This document shows, one piece after another, positions 30,790 through 43,500 of a stretch of DNA of 64,000 bases. The stretch lies in contig CM060962.1 of assembly GCA_030765045.1 (NCBI GenBank), forward strand, positions 216,502,655-216,566,654, written 5' to 3'. Below the pieces are notes generated by a model. It saw only the letters and a program-made list of their open reading frames with translations. It was not told the origin of the DNA and did no database searches. The DNA comes from Tenodera sinensis (lineage: Eukaryota; Arthropoda; Insecta; Mantodea; Mantidae). Position numbers and translations under genes: made by a program. How positions within the stretch are numbered: position 1 is the stretch's first letter; every line of letters begins with the position of its first letter.

Positions 30790-31770
30790 GCTCTTAGAAA
30801 GTCAAAATTGATTTCATAATGGCAGGTCTTGTGTGTACTCTATTCATACCCTGCGACAAATAATAGAAAAAAGAGGAGAACATAATTTGGAAACACACAT
30901 GTTATTCCTAGATTACGAGAAGGCTTTCGACTGTGCAATGATTTATGGCATATAATGGAAAAGAAAGGAATATCAGTACATTTAATAGAAATAACAAAGA
31001 AAATGTATACAGAAACTACTATAAAATTAATGTAATTAATTCAGTAAGTGGCAGAATAATTTTAACAAGCATTGTAGTATTAATGGACAAGCAATGGACA
31101 CTATGTTATACGCTGACGACCAAGTACACATTGAAGAATCAGAGGATGCCCTGCAAATGAAACTACATATAGGTAATAGGTAAAATATTGGAATCTTACA
31201 ATTTAAAAAGATCTGCAAATAAAGCCAGAGTTATAGCGTAAGGAAAGGAACATGTTAGACGCAAAATGTAATAAATAAGAAAACTACACAACAAGTGGCA
31301 AATTTTAACTGCTTGGGATCAGAATTAACCGCTGTATTAAAAGAGAAAGATGTTGACAAGAAACTAAATAAATTCAGTTTAATATATGGCACAATAGAGA
31401 GAACCCTTAGAAGGAAAACTGGAATAGAAGCGGAAAATAAATTTTATAAAAGAATGGAAATCCCTCTACTACTGTATTCAGGTGAAACATGAGCACAGAA
31501 AAGAAAATTGTATCAGCAGAAATATTTTTAAGATTAGTGGCTGGGTACTCTCTGCTAGATTATAAAACAAACGAAGAAGTAAGAGAAGAATTGGACATTT
31601 TTGACTTAATAGAAAGGATTAAACACAATAAATAAATCTGGCGACATGTACAGAGGATGAACAAGGAGAAATTCCCTAGAATAGTGACCGATTACGTTCC
31701 AATCGGTAAAAGATACGTAGGAAGACTGAGGAAGAGATGGAGAGGTGATATTGATTGATAGGAATGGAAC
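30790..31770 (+). pseudogene. Non-LTR retrotransposon RT fragment
   Basis: Plus-strand pieces include NLETHMLFLDYEKAFDC (motif A region), then, after a deletion that removes motif B, NGQAMDTMLYADDQVHIEES with the catalytic YADD near 31105-31125. ANFNCLGSELTA, KKLNKFSLIYGTIERTLRRK, GIEAENKFYKRMEIPLLLYS and finally VPIGKRYVGRLRKRWRGDID follow. This is the C-terminal text of a common insect LINE group. Multiple stops and shifts are present. Confidence 0.82.
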
Positions 31771-32330
31771 GGATCCATGGTTCCATGAGCGACGATGATA
31801 AAGAATACATGAAACAATGTGTTTCTTATAGATAAAAGCTTCGAATTAGGAACACTTAACACGGTACTGAACGATAAATTTAGCGTAACAAGCAGACGTT
31901 GCTTCAGAACCTTTGATAATGCCATGGGCTATTTTCACAATAGTGAAAAGTAGTACATTTACTAGTATCATTTGATGAATAAAAATAATTAATAAACCCC
32001 GTATATTTAGATCACGTGTTAAAAGATTGTAATAACCTCAAAATTTCGGTTTCTGCAGCTGTAGTTTTATGCATTTTATGTTTTCTGGGCATACAGTGAA
32101 GACTAAGAACATTTTTGAAAATGAACGCCATACTAACTATTGCAGAACCACATTTTTTTAATAGAAGCAATCAAAATGACCAATCAAATATGTGGTATAA
32201 ACTCAGGTACATCGTCCTTAAGCCACTGTTACATGTTTAGCCACATGAGCTGGTGTAGAAAATAGCTCGTTGGAAGAATGGGTAAAGAAAGTATTTCAAT
32301 ATCACACATTGGGTTTTCTCTTTCAATACT
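31771..32330. other. No gene seen
   Basis: AT-rich sequence between the LINE fragment and a family X copy; nothing supported. Confidence 0.5.
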
Positions 32331-32334
32331 ACCT

Positions 32335-33690
32335 ACGTATAGTGAATAAAAGAAGTATTGTACTCCACCTAAAAATCTGATTCCCAGCAGATTTCACAGA
32401 AATACACCTTTCAAGATCCTCTACATTTTTAAAAATTGTTTTTATTTTTTCTACCATATACGTTGTAGGTAGAGAAGGTATTGCACTCTATCCAAAAAGT
32501 CAATACAGATATTTCACTGGAAGTACATGTTTTGAGGTCCCCTGAATCCAAAGCAAAACATTTTTAGAAGAAAATGGTCCACATCTCCCTCTGTGTGTGT
32601 GCGTGTGCGTGTGCGTGTGTGTGTGCGCGCGCGCCCGTGCGTGCGTCTATAAACAGCATAACTCAAAAACGAACACTCGGATAAATACCAAACTTGGTGC
32701 TTTAATTCAAAATCGTTCAAAGACGTGGCACGAAAGCTTTCAAGAAAATTTCTCTTCTAAGTTGTGCTTTACATGGAAACTTTTTCCGAAAACTCTGAAT
32801 TTGTCAAAAAGGGCCCTACTGACTTCTGCTAATACACCATTGTGGCTAAGATACTTTCATTACAAATGAAACACATATCTTGAAATTTCTCAAAATAGAC
32901 TATGAAGTCCATTCTGAATGACTTTTAAATAACTAGTAAACCATAAGAGGTAGACAAAGTCTTACTACATAAAACCTGCATAGGCATATTGTTAAAATGC
33001 ACAATTTACCTCAAATATATATCTATTTTTTGGTCGTCTCCTTCACGCGGTGGTAGCGCTGCTGCTTACCCAGCAGAAGACCCGGGTCCTATTCCGGGTA
33101 CCGGTGTGGGAATTTTCTCCCACTAGTAGACCTGGTCCGGGGTGAACTCAGCCTCATTAGGTTCCTGAGGGGCCAATTGAGGAGCTACTTGATTGAGAAG
33201 TAGCGGCCCTGGTTGTGAAAACCGAATAACCGGTCTGGAGGAACAGGATACTGACCACATCTCACGTCCAGCACAGTACCCCAATCATGATGCTTGTGGT
33301 GGGCAGAGGTGGGGGACGCAGCGGGCGGGCGGTAAGAGTTGGTCCAGAAGGGGCTGTTGCGCCGGGGGGTTGGTTATATTTTTTGTGAATCTTACATTTT
33401 TCAAGATATCCTTGCTTTGATTTGAATTTTCAAATGGTTATAACTTTCTTAAATGGGAAGTAGTTGTTTTTATCTTTTTTCTTTTGTTTTTCCCAATTTT
33501 GAATCCGTATCACAAAGGATTTACTGTCCCGCATTCCCTTAATCCTCTTGTACCTACAAGAGAATTTCATTAAGATAATTTCTGGAAATATTTATGTCGA
33601 TTAACATGTAGCTGGTATGATTAGCGTTTGTAAGAATAATCTGTACAGAAGGGTCTGACTAGGAAGGGTCGTATGAGTGAAACACATAAA
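32335..33690 (+). repeat. Family X copy split by a SINE
   Basis: Starts with TACCTACGTATAGTG and a second start at ~32465 (GTAGAGAAGGTATTGCAC). A GT/GC-rich simple repeat is at 32590-32640, then come the usual blocks, and the copy ends near 33690 (GTATGAGTGAAACACAT). The SINE at 33033-33400 interrupts it, so the SINE is younger. Confidence 0.72.
33033..33400 (+). repeat. SINE family S1, longest copy
   Basis: Begins with GTGGTAGCGCTGCTGCTTAC (A-box-like) and has GGGTCCTATTCCGGG (B-box-like). The body contains GAGGGGCCAATTGAGGAGCT and GAAGTAGCGGCCCTGG. The same body is repeated at 47170-47410 and 56245-56460. Confidence 0.7.
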
Positions 33691-33699
33691 ATTTAAGTA

Positions 33700-35120
33700 T
33701 TTATTATTTTCCATTTATATGCCGTCTTTAACACCTTAGCCATCGGCGATTTTCCCTTTTGGAACAATAAAATTGCTTATTGTGTATCTTTGGTTTTGTT
33801 TACGTTGGTTTTTCTTTGTAAGCATTAAATTCGCACAAACATTTACATTCTCCTCATACTTCTACATTCCAGGGAGGATAGAGAACAATCTTGGCTAAAG
33901 AAAAAATCCCATCCTCCAGCCAGTAACTAAAGCCGGGACCTCAAGGTTAGGAAGCTAATGTGTTGCAGCAGCTTCTTTCCTAAGCCCCAAAAGTATCGCA
34001 TTAAAAATCGTGCTTCACTTGTCGAATCAACAACCGTAACGAAAAATTTACTTTTGTGAAGAACTGCAACGCTATAACTAGATAAATAGAAAATAGAGAT
34101 GATTTATGTGAATGTTAGCTGATAAAACGATATAAAAAAGTAAAACGATTATAGTTAAAGAATAAATATTATAACAAAACAACGATTATTGTAATATATG
34201 ACCGATTATTCACAACAACGAAGGAATTAGAGCGAAAAAATAAAACTACTTCTCTTCTTTCTGATACTACGCATTGAGACGAAAAGCGTCATTCAACTTT
34301 CCCAACTAAAGCTACGCTGAGGCTAATATATATTTAAACCAGTTATAAAAGAGCGCCTCAATGCAATTACTAGCATCGATATTAAAGCTTGCTTCAGTGT
34401 TAACCACCAAACCAAAGAGGTCTATGTCTACATTAACAAGAAGCAGGTTGACCAAGAAGGTCTATAGAAGAGTAGAGAAATTCATGTGAATGCAACATAT
34501 ACTTTTATTTTTAATGCATTGTTCAACGATATAAGTTATGGGCTGATATCGTCAGAGATATACAATTGTAATTATTTTAGATGTTTGTAGTATCAGAGTT
34601 TACATGTGAAAAATGTGTTAAAGAACAGGTTTTCTTATCGAGTCGATCTAGGTTATATGCCTAAACATTCTGACTGAGGACTCTTTCTGCACCGGGTTTG
34701 AACATCTGCTTAGGCGGAAGTTCCAACAGCAAAATGTTTCTGCTTTACGAATTGTATATCTACTAATGATAGGTTCAACGTAATAGCTGCTCGTTTTCTT
34801 TCGTTGAGTGATTGTTAATATACCTTAACGATTGAGATACAAGTGAACTGCAACAGGAATAGAATTGCTGAAATGATTGATTACAGAGGATGGAGAATCA
34901 GGTACTCACATCTGTCTCAAAAACGTCTTATGAGTGTTTTTGCTATACAGTTCGATATATGTATGATGTGATAGAATTGAAGTACCAAACGACATATGAA
35001 AGTTAATCAGGTATAGGATGATAAAATAACAGTTCGTTATTTTTAGAGCTCAGGGTGTTCAAACATAATAAAAGTTTAATACAGCCTTGTAATGTTAACG
35101 TGATCAAAAGGGAAAAATAG
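33700..35120. other. No gene seen
   Basis: AT-rich intron sequence. 34395-34500 is a short family X 3' end (AGAGTAGAGAAATTCATGTG). Otherwise nothing is supported. Confidence 0.5.
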
Positions 35121-35125
35121 TGTTA

Positions 35126-35415
35126 CTACTTGGCAAAGCCATGGGGCGTATCAGAAAGAGTGTGAGTCTGCAGAGTTGTTTACGTGAGCTTATCGCACAA
35201 ATACGGCGGGACAGTGTATGTACACTCTGTTCAGATGCAATCATATATTCAGTACAACAATGTCTCATATATCAGCAGGCGTGAGAGATCATCTATTTAT
35301 GTTTTATCACTGACTATTCCTACGCCAAGTTACTATTTGTTGTAATAAACAAGATAAGAAGCGATCGTAGCGCTCGACAGCCAAGGTCAATACACCTCAA
35401 CGCTTTGCCAAGTAG
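35126..35415. mobile_element. 290-bp MITE with TA target
   Basis: Perfect 14-bp inverted ends CTACTTGGCAAAGC (35126-35139 and 35402-35415), each flanked by TA. No coding sequence. Size and TA duplication fit a Tc1/mariner-type MITE. An internal phrase, TTTATCACTGACTAT.CCTACGCCAAG, recurs at ~37058-37082. Confidence 0.78.
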
Positions 35416-35454
35416 TATTTGTATGTACGTACGTCTGTGTGTATGTATGTGTAT

Positions 35455-35670
35455 TTGTGTATGAATGTTTTAAGTATTGCTTAATGGCCGTTCTTACGGC
35501 ATTGGCACCTCAGGCGGTGTGCACTTATGAAGTGAAGTGAAATGATAGTTATCAATGTTACTTTACATCTAATTGGAAGGGACTTTTGGGAAGAAACTGT
35601 TCTAGTTCCAAGTTTTAGGATACCTTCCTCGTATTTGTCAGTTACGAAAACTGAGGAAAACCTGGAAGAA
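35455..35670 (-). repeat. SINE family S2 copy
   Basis: Shares with 44640-44908 the order of blocks GCCCGTTCTT(G/A)C..GGCA, a TGAAATGAT segment, TTTTGG.AA..AAC.GTTC, and CAGTT..GA..(A/C)(C/T)TGAGGAAAA.CT. The head (tRNA-like) end of the family is on the minus strand; this copy lacks it. Confidence 0.6.
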
Positions 35671-37146
35671 ATGTTGTATCATCCCTAAAACTGAATTATT
35701 AATACTATCAATAGTTCTTGTGAGGGTTAATAGAGATCCACTTTATTTTTGAAATGCATTAACACTTAGTTTGAAATATTAAGCTAAATGTTATTGATCT
35801 AAACTGTTTATTCCATGACATTAAATTGTAACTTACCTACAGCACGTTACAATATTTTCAGACCAATGAAGATCTTGACATACCTACATCGTGTAAAAAC
35901 AATATTTCACTGTCCACACTTGATGTTAGTCATAAGGCTTTCCTAAAAAGGAAGAAATTGAAAGAAATAGGTATATTTTATCGAAATTAATAGGTGCATT
36001 AAGCTGTGTAGTGCGTTTGAATTGGAATTAAGGGGACACGATGAGACAAAAGAATCTGAAAATTCTGGAATATTTTAAAGACTTATTAACTTACTAGCAG
36101 TGCTGTAAAAATCATTTGGAATAAGCACCGTTTCTAAATGGACGTCAGAAACAACACAAAATTAACTATTACAATGTATACAGATGTGACAGAGCATCAG
36201 CAATTGGTTGTCGTGTATCAATACGAGATTAATGGTGACATCTACGAAACTTTTTTTTTTCGAGCCTAATGGACAGACTGCCATAGAATTATCCTAGTGC
36301 CTTGTTAGAGAGTTAAACAGTCATTTCAAGTCAACACCAGACAAAATCATTACACAAACATTTGATGGCGCCGCTGTCATGAGGGGCATAACACGCTGGT
36401 TTAATTGCCTCTCACCTCCCGTCTCGCTGCAACGCCACTGGCCTTTCTTGCGCCGTGAACTTCTGCAACTGTTTTAACGCACGAAGGGTTATCTACTTAC
36501 GGTGGGCCCGCTGCCAACTGGTATATTATTTTCACTCTAAAATTCAGGTAGCTGCTTACATCAACATATTTATCAAATTTAGATTGATAGGTATGAGATT
36601 CTGTAACTAATTTTGGTGACTCAAAGAAATCGAGTGCTTTCATTACCTTTATATCTCCAAAATGTAATTTAAAAAATTAGTATTTATAAAATATACCAAC
36701 TTTGGTGTTTATCGCGCTAAAAATCGTTCACGAAAAAACAAGAAATTCGTGAAAATTCGCAAAAAAGTGCAGTTCTGCATTTATTGTGAAATATTTCCAA
36801 TAGGAGTCGTAGAACATTTTTCGCGATTATCATTAATAACAAACAAACAAGAGCTTTCTTAAACGTGAATATCATCAGGTTTGGCATCAAAGTTAGCATG
36901 GATGTTGGTATTTCCTGCCGTGAAACACATGATTTATCTCTAAATACAGGTTTTGATACTTTTATGAGAGAAATAGTAGATTTTACGTTCTAAAGATTGC
37001 TAAGAATCTGCTGTCAATTGTAAGTAAATTTTCTACTTCATGGATTTGGTACCATTTATCACTGACTATACCTACGCCAAGCACCTCATTTGTGAACTGA
37101 ACTTTAATTCTTTTATCAGAGTAATACGCGAAGATTCTTCCAGAAA
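35671..37146. other. No gene seen
   Basis: AT-rich intron sequence with no supported feature. Confidence 0.5.
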
Positions 37147-37455
37147 CTAGGACAACAAACTTAGCAACGGAGAGTAAAACTTGTTAAAAATGTATCTATA
37201 TGAGGTGCGGACCTTCATTACAAATGCCACCTGCATAACAGCTGTTCCAACATGCAGACCTGCAGGAACACTGGCTCTGTGTGTACAGGTGTCGCCGAGG
37301 TCCATAAAATCCTGGTAATCATTATTATTCATTACCATCTTTACGTAGCAAGCGCCAACTTTTGTTTTTCCAAACGTATTGTACAGCTGTGGCAAGCAAA
37401 TTAACCAGGCTTTCATTCCACATATTGGCTCTCTGTGCATGTTGCAGTGAGACAA
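37147..37455 (-). other. Unrecognised 102-codon open frame
   Basis: The minus-strand frame reads GMKAWLICLPQLYNTFGKTK, VMNNNDYQDFMDLGDTCTH and VPAGLHVGTAVMQVAFVMKV. The composition looks protein-like, but I do not recognise a family and see no splice sites or element ends. It could be a fragment of a mobile element. Confidence 0.25.
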
Positions 37456-37600
37456 GTCACAGTATTAACTCAAAATAGGTATAACTAATTTCTGTAACAG
37501 ACTTCAGGTATTCTAAATACTCACTAATATTACACCTAAACATAATGTTTATTTGCTATAGCTTAACCGGAATGCAGCCGAGTGATATGTAATTCCTTGA

Positions 37601-37646
37601 ACAATGCTTTCGGCCCTCTACACTTCAAGGCCTTCTTCAGGATTGT
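37601..37646 (-). ncRNA. Hammerhead-like fold lacking the cleavage triplet
   Basis: Minus strand: ACAAT (37646-37642), CTGAAGA (37640-37634), a stem II with GGCC on both sides, GAAA (37611-37608), and ATTGT (37605-37601) able to pair with ACAAT. Between GAAA and stem I only GC remains, so no GUH cleavage site is present. It may be a decayed relative of the ribozyme at 15251 or a chance fold. Confidence 0.4.
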
Positions 37647-37789
37647 GATAAAATTGGTCATTTATGTCACCATTTAATAACTAGCATACATTCTGGTGCT
37701 TGGCCCAGTATAGAGGGCCGAGAGCTGCGATTGTCCATCAGTCCAAAAAAAAAGAACCGTGCCATTCATCTAACTGAGAGATGCTTTCC

Positions 37790-38274
37790 CGCAAAGTTTT
37801 CCCTCATTCACATACGTATCTTAGGAGAAGGATTGACAAATACCATAATCTACCTAGGGGTAAAGCCAGATAAAGACCTAGCTTTTAGGGAGAACATCAG
37901 GTTCCTGTAGCATCGGACCACTGGGGCTTTTTACCGATACTGAGCTTAAGGATGTCTGTTTCCTTAAAGATACCCCTTTTCCGATCTCTCATAATCCCCG
38001 TCCTAATATACGCCTGCCTGTGAGTTTTCGGGCATGGTAGTAGTCTGAGGTCTACTACAACGGTTACCTTCAGGTCATTTATTCCGTGTGCCGTCCTAGC
38101 CGCATCTCTTCCAAGGCGCTGTGCCATCGCAGCGCCCTCGTTCGGTCTCTTCGGTCTCTATACCTAAGCCCAGAACACGCCGCATGAGGTGTCAACGACT
38201 TCCATGCATGACATATGGGCACATCCGCTAACAACGGCAACAATTTTTAAATTTCATAAAAAAAAAAAAAAAAA
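37790..38274 (+). pseudogene. LINE 3' end remnant with poly(A)
   Basis: The plus strand has TIIYLGVKPDKDLAFREN, then (frame changes) RPVLIYACL-like text around 37990-38030 and a basic tail (KPRTRRMRCQRLPCMTYGHI). This is the C-terminal end of a Jockey-type RT. It ends in poly(A) at 38258-38274. Confidence 0.65.
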
Positions 38275-38288
38275 TATAATGTAAAGTA

Positions 38289-38990
38289 CGAGGGCTATTT
38301 CTTTTTTCGAGGTCCGATCGGTTGCAAAACCAAAACTAGAGTGATAGTCAAAAACATTTTATTTGCATTTAGTTACACCCACATGCTACTTCTGTACATA
38401 GTCGCCCCTCCTATGTAGACATTTTTCATAGCGTGGTATCAACTTTCCAATCCCCTTGTCATAGGAAGCGGCCTCCTGTGCTTTCAGTCACTTCGGTCAT
38501 GATGGTATACAGAGCTGACTTTGAAATTTTGGAGAACGAATCACCCAACACAGAAATTGTGAATCAATAATTTTCTCAAAGCGCTTGATCCACTTGGTGA
38601 ACAAGATCATCGGTTGACATTCGGTTTCTTCCCTGAGCGCTTGCTCATTAGCATCTGTACGTCCTGCTGCAATGTTCCTGCGCCATTATGGGACTTTGTT
38701 GTTACACATGAGTTTCACCTCACACGTCACTCATTCGTCGATGAATTTCGGCTGCATTGCACCCCTCCGCAAAAGAAATTGAATAATAGCACGCACTTCA
38801 CATTTAGTGGGAGATTCTATTGTTTTGGGCATGTTCAAGTGCTCACTGCGCACTCAGAACTGACAAGTGAGACATGACATGATCAACGGGCATACTAGGG
38901 ACACTGCGCAACACATCTGCACACAATTTCAACTGATTTTCACTGCAGTTTTGGTTTCGCGAACAATCGGACCTTGAACAAAAACCGTCG
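38289..38990 (-). mobile_element. Deleted mariner-type element, 702 bp
   Basis: TA flanks both ends (38287-38288, 38991-38992). Ends are imperfect inverted repeats: CGAGGGCTATTTC..TCGAGGTCCGAT at left, and at right CGACGGTTTTTGTTCAAGGTC read inward. The minus strand keeps the N-terminal helix-turn-helix start (SPTKCEVRAIIQFLLRRG, 38739-38818), a piece GRTDANEQALREETECQP, and the transposase C-terminus KLIPRYEKCLHRRGDYVQK (KL.PRY.KCL...GDYV is typical). The DDE core is deleted, so it is nonautonomous. Confidence 0.85.
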
Positions 38991-38992
38991 TA

Positions 38993-40020
38993 TAGCGATC
39001 CAATTGTGTGTTTTCCGTTTTAATGTTTGTATGGGCATACATTGTTCATAGTTCTTTTTTTTAAATTTTAAATACAGAATCTTTAATGGTAGATGAAAAA
39101 TCTACAGTGTTTTCTTGACATAGGTAAACCGTTGTTTAGGATTTACAATGTTTATACTTTGACACGAACTTAGAAAATTAAAGCTGTAGCATGCTTTATT
39201 ATTTTACCAAGAAAAGTATTAATATTATACAACCATAATTTTGACCGCAAAGAACTTATATTAGGGAAATAATAATATGCAGAATTTGAAAGATTATCCT
39301 TCTCTAATGTTTATCATTTTTAATGTATAACTCGAATTACATTTTTTAATTGCCTATTACTTTGAAATTTGAAATTATTTGTTTGTTAAGCCAATGTTTT
39401 AAAATAAAATACAAATATGAGTTTGAGAGGAATTATCATGAATAAGTTGCTTTATTGTATGATCTATTTAAAAAGTTCCCCCTTTAATACTGATTTAATA
39501 TATATTTTTGGAGAGTTAGGTCCCTATATAGCGTTACAAAAATTAATTTCCTATTATAATTCTGTTGAACTAATGTGACATTTCAACCAAAGTGACTGAA
39601 ATTTGTCGAAGTTAACAATTTCGGTACCTGTTTTTACCCTTAAAATATCAGAATATGTTTGCTTATAAACCAGGTCCCATATTATGGATATTGTAATGTT
39701 TTACTATACCTACTGCAGCTTTAAGGGCAAAGGAGTATCCAAAAGAATAGAAATTTAAGGGAAGACTGTTCCTAAACAGAAGTGTGTTACCTGTAGTGCC
39801 AAGTCGTGATTTATCAGGCGGCCAAAGAAGTTTTCTCACTTTTGTTTTCACAAATGATCGCAAATAACTTCAGAAACGATCAGTAAACAGAATAGTATTA
39901 ATGGTAATTATGAATGTGATAAAGCGTGGAGGTGTTTATAATATTATATATTTAGCTTAATTTATATCTAAACGTGTTCTAAAACTAATATAAATATTGC
40001 CTGTTTTCTTAGAAACTGAA
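38993..40020. other. No gene seen
   Basis: AT-rich sequence with no supported feature. Confidence 0.5.
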
Positions 40021-40029
40021 TACTCTCCC

Positions 40030-40290
40030 TCCCCACCACACCCTATGGTATTCACGAGCGAGTTGACTTCCTTATAACGTATGGGAGTCGCATTCGGGAA
40101 GTACCGGGTTCGATTCCCGGCGAACCTCGCTCTGATCATGGGCTTTTCGTGATTTCCTCGGGTCGATAGGTGTCTTCTGGGATGGTTCTACCACGACTTT
40201 ACTATTCATCGTTTCCTGTACCCATAATTTCCTTCTTCATTATCTGTTCAGCTGCTGATGGACTCGCTCTCTGAGAGCGGCTTCCTTTAA
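40030..40290 (+). repeat. tRNA-derived SINE (S5)
   Basis: Contains a strong B box GGTTCGATTCCCGGC (40109-40123) after AGTCGCATTCGGGAAGTACC, then the common SINE body TGATCATGGGCTTTTCGTGA and TCTGGGATGGTTCTACCACG. The A box is degenerate. Confidence 0.65.
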
Positions 40291-42040
40291 GGGACACTCG
40301 AAGCTTATGGGCAGGCTGGAACGTCAATCTGAAATATTAGCGACCCCGCCCACGCATGCGCACGTCGTTTCCCTGCTGTGGTCACCCTTCGGATCTCTCC
40401 CTCATCCCTCCCTTCCAGGGGTCACGTTCGAAACACAAAGGGCCACTTTAGTCTTTGTGCGGTGCTCTGCCCCGGTTTCGGAGGGGCCCTCCGTGTTATA
40501 TAAATTTACTTGTACCTATCTACCTGTGGTATTTTAACACACGTAGTGTAAAAAGAATAACATACTCTCTACAAATGACTTGAAAACGTATTACTCTCAC
40601 TGAGAAACCAGCGTGAATGACCAACAGAGTTCTAAATATATGATTGGAAAGCACTAACAAACGTCGCATGTATATAGGTAATGTGTCTGTAAGATCAACG
40701 AACACACTAGATTTGCAGAATAATTTATCGTCTGCCGACATAATTATGTAGTATTATTGTAATGAAAAGATATGACGTCATTGGACCTTTAGAGAAACAG
40801 ACGTGATGACGTCAAAGCTAAACAAAAGGAAAGTCAGCATATTCTTCAAGGAGTTACGGTCCAGTCATGCAAACATTCGCTGTTCTATTGTTTGCAATGC
40901 TGAAAAAATGAAACAGATGCCGTTTATTATCGCCATTGTGGCAAATGTTATTCCCTAGTTTATCTTACGTGTTTTACTTTTGCAGTGGGACTTCAGTTAA
41001 TTCTAAAAGCTACAGTGTTGTTAAGAAATTTTCAGTAATTCCTAGATACCGCGATTATTGAGCAGTACACTGCACGCGAACTTCAGTGCGATGGAAAACA
41101 AAGGGGAAATTAAATTCTGATATATGCATTAATTCATTTGTCTGTTTCTTTGATCTATGTTGTCAAATCATGCCACATACTTTAGAACAACGCATTCAGA
41201 GTATCAATGATTTATTTCCGAAATTAAGCCCCATAGATGTAGCATAAACGCAAGAGTTTGCACCCTTGTGATTTAATGGAAGTATTCACATAGTCACGTA
41301 GTGCCCTATGTAAAGCAAGGTATTGTAAACTCCGAAGACAAAGAAAGAATTCTACATTTTTTTATCATGCACTGCCAGCTTCTGAACGAAACATTGAATT
41401 AAATGGGATGAACTGCACATTACTGGCTGTTTTTGAAACTTGGGATACGCTTGGAAGAATTCTGCATGCAATTTATGCATCTAGAATTCCGTGCCAAGCT
41501 TTTACACTAGCGTCTTTGGCTGCATTGTGGTCTTACTCATACATCACGGCCGCCCTTATGTTGCTTAACGTTAACGTTACGTTTCAGCCTTTAGTGGGGT
41601 ACTATGGTACAGGATGCATGCGGTTAAAAATGTTCATAACAACTATCTCAAAAAAGAACCATAATTAGCATAACATCGTAGTACAACCGTGTATTGATTG
41701 TGGTGGCGCCATTTTGAACAAATTTCGTAACACTAAATTAGTTAAGTGTTTGCAAAAATAATGTATTGTAGATACGTCGTAATATTCCTAGGCTTCCACC
41801 GAACCAAATCGCCTCCTAGAACACAAGTTAGCATATCAAAGGCAGGTATTGTACTCTGTGTTCCGCTTATAAGTATAATAAAACAAACGCATATAATTTC
41901 AAAACTATACATACAAATGGGTTAAGGTTAGTACCATTTGAAGGAGGAGGTTGGGAAGTTTTAATCCATTGGTGTTAAATATAGAACAGTCAAGCACCGC
42001 GTGCGCATGAGCAGTTCATTGCATAGGAGAATGCATATCA
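40291..42040. other. No gene seen
   Basis: Mixed AT-rich sequence, GC-richer at 40310-40500. No reading frame or repeat that I can support. Confidence 0.45.
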
Positions 42041-42049
42041 TATCGTTCA

Positions 42050-42335
42050 TCAGTCAGCATGTGGACAGTTTGGAAGAGGATTACTATAGATCACATGGCC
42101 TCCTAGATCACCAGACCTGACAACGCTTGATGTTTTCCTGTGGGGATTTGTTAAGGATCAGGTCTACAGGGCACCAGTATGTAATTTGACAGACTTACGA
42201 CAAAGAACTGATGTTGCTGTCGACAATGTTACATCACAGATGCTTCGTAATCCATGGGTCGAGGTTGAATATTGGTTGGACATTTCCCATACCACTCATG
42301 GCAATCATATTCAAGTTTATGAACCATGAGGTAAA
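42050..42335 (+). pseudogene. Mariner-like transposase C-terminal fragment
   Basis: The plus-strand frame reads AWPPRSPDLTTLDVFLWGFV, then KDQVYRAPVCNLTDLRQRTD and ends near 42330 at GNHIQVYEP followed by TGA. PPRSPDLTPLDFFLWG is the block around the last catalytic Asp of this transposase group; here the spacing is kept. The 5' part is not visible. Confidence 0.8.
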
Positions 42336-42699
42336 AAAGATCCCAGTTTTCACTATTTGTAGCAAGCGGTTTAATCTCTAAATTCATATTAATTTAGAGG
42401 TCATACCTATTTCTTTTGTTATACTTATTAGCGAAACACCCTGTATTTTGACCACCCTATAAGCTCCGTAAGTTTGTGTGCAATCCTGCAGCAGGAGTAG
42501 GAACTATTAAATTAGTTAAACGATGTAAATATTTAGGTAGGCGCAGTTACACACAAGTGGGTAAAGGATGATGACGAGCATTAACCAAGCATGAGAAACA
42601 GTACGAACGCTAAACGGAATATTGTGGTGTAGAGAGCTCCGTGAAGAAACAAAAGACTTAAAACTGTAAAAGCTGTTATTGATAAAGCATCATGACTGG

Positions 42700-42910
42700 A
42701 CCAACTTTTCGTTCTTGAGTTATGCTGCCACAGACAGACACGCGCGTGCGCACACACACATGCGCGCGCGCGGACCTTTTTCTAAAAGTGCTTTGTTTTT
42801 GGATTCAGTGGGCCTCAAAACATATATTTCCAGGGAAATCCCGGCATCGAATTTTTGGGTGGAATACAATACTTCCTCTACTTACTATACGTAGAGAAAG
42901 TAAAAATCAA
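42700..42910 (-). repeat. Family X fragment
   Basis: The plus strand reads TTCTTGAGTTATGCTGCCACAGACAG, here split as TTGAGTTATGCTGCCACAG, then (CA/CG)n at the variable site, TTTTTCTAAAAGTGC and CTATACGTAGAGAAAGTAAAA at the end. Confidence 0.7.
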
Positions 42911-42911
42911 C

Positions 42912-43230
42912 TTGGCTCCTGGTTATGTTGGTGAAAAAGTTTCTGAAAAACTCAAATCAGTGCTTCAAACAAACCCAGGACTGACAGTTTTCCGCACAGT
43001 GGCTGACATCTTGTCTGACAAAACTCCTGAACAAGAATGTTCTGTTTCCTTGCGTCTAATACCAACATTTAAATATGCTCCGGTGACATCAGTTGATGTG
43101 AAACGTTCATTTTCGTGTTATGAGTAGGTGGTATCTGACAAGTGATGCGGTTTCTTAATGGAAAACCTAGAAAAAGTGTTAGTTGTTTACTGCGACTGTA
43201 ATTATGGTCATGTACAATACAGTCAAAATG
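42912..43230 (+). pseudogene. hAT transposase C-terminal fragment
   Basis: The frame reads APGYVGEKVSEKLKSVLQTN, later LIPTFKYAPVTSVDVKRSFS, a stop, then MENLEKVLVVYCDCN. APVTS.DVERSFS..K..LSD.R..F..ENLE is the dimerisation block of one hAT group. The Glu of ERSFS is Lys here. The fragment abuts the family X copy. Confidence 0.78.
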
Positions 43231-43364
43231 TTTCGGCTAATTTGTAATGGGAAATAAAAAAATTTCATTTTTTCGTTCACCTATTTTTGCAGTTTTAGAA
43301 CCTATTTTGATTTGTGATAGAAACCATTTTAGGTACCTAATTTAAGATTTTTAGGTACTAAAAG

Positions 43365-43500
43365 TCCGAGGTCTAATCATGACATATGGAGATGAAGCCA
43401 GTTCTTTGACAGAACGTCAGAAGCAAAGGTTGTGTGTTCTGGAAATGGGTAATTTAAAGAGAAGCTGGCGTCTCAGAAAGTGAGAATTGGGGATACGGGG
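43365..43500 (+). pseudogene. Possible LINE RT C-terminal fragment
   Basis: TYGDEASSLTERQKQRLCVL, then EMGNLKRSWRLRK, resembles TYG.E.W.LT.....L...E....R. near the RT end of LINEs. 42480-42670 may be its upstream part (KRCKYLG), separated by the inserted family X and hAT pieces. Confidence 0.45.

Noticed and set aside
37147..37455. A host protein-coding exon
   Set aside because: Protein-like composition but no family, start context or splice sites; listed only as an unrecognised frame.
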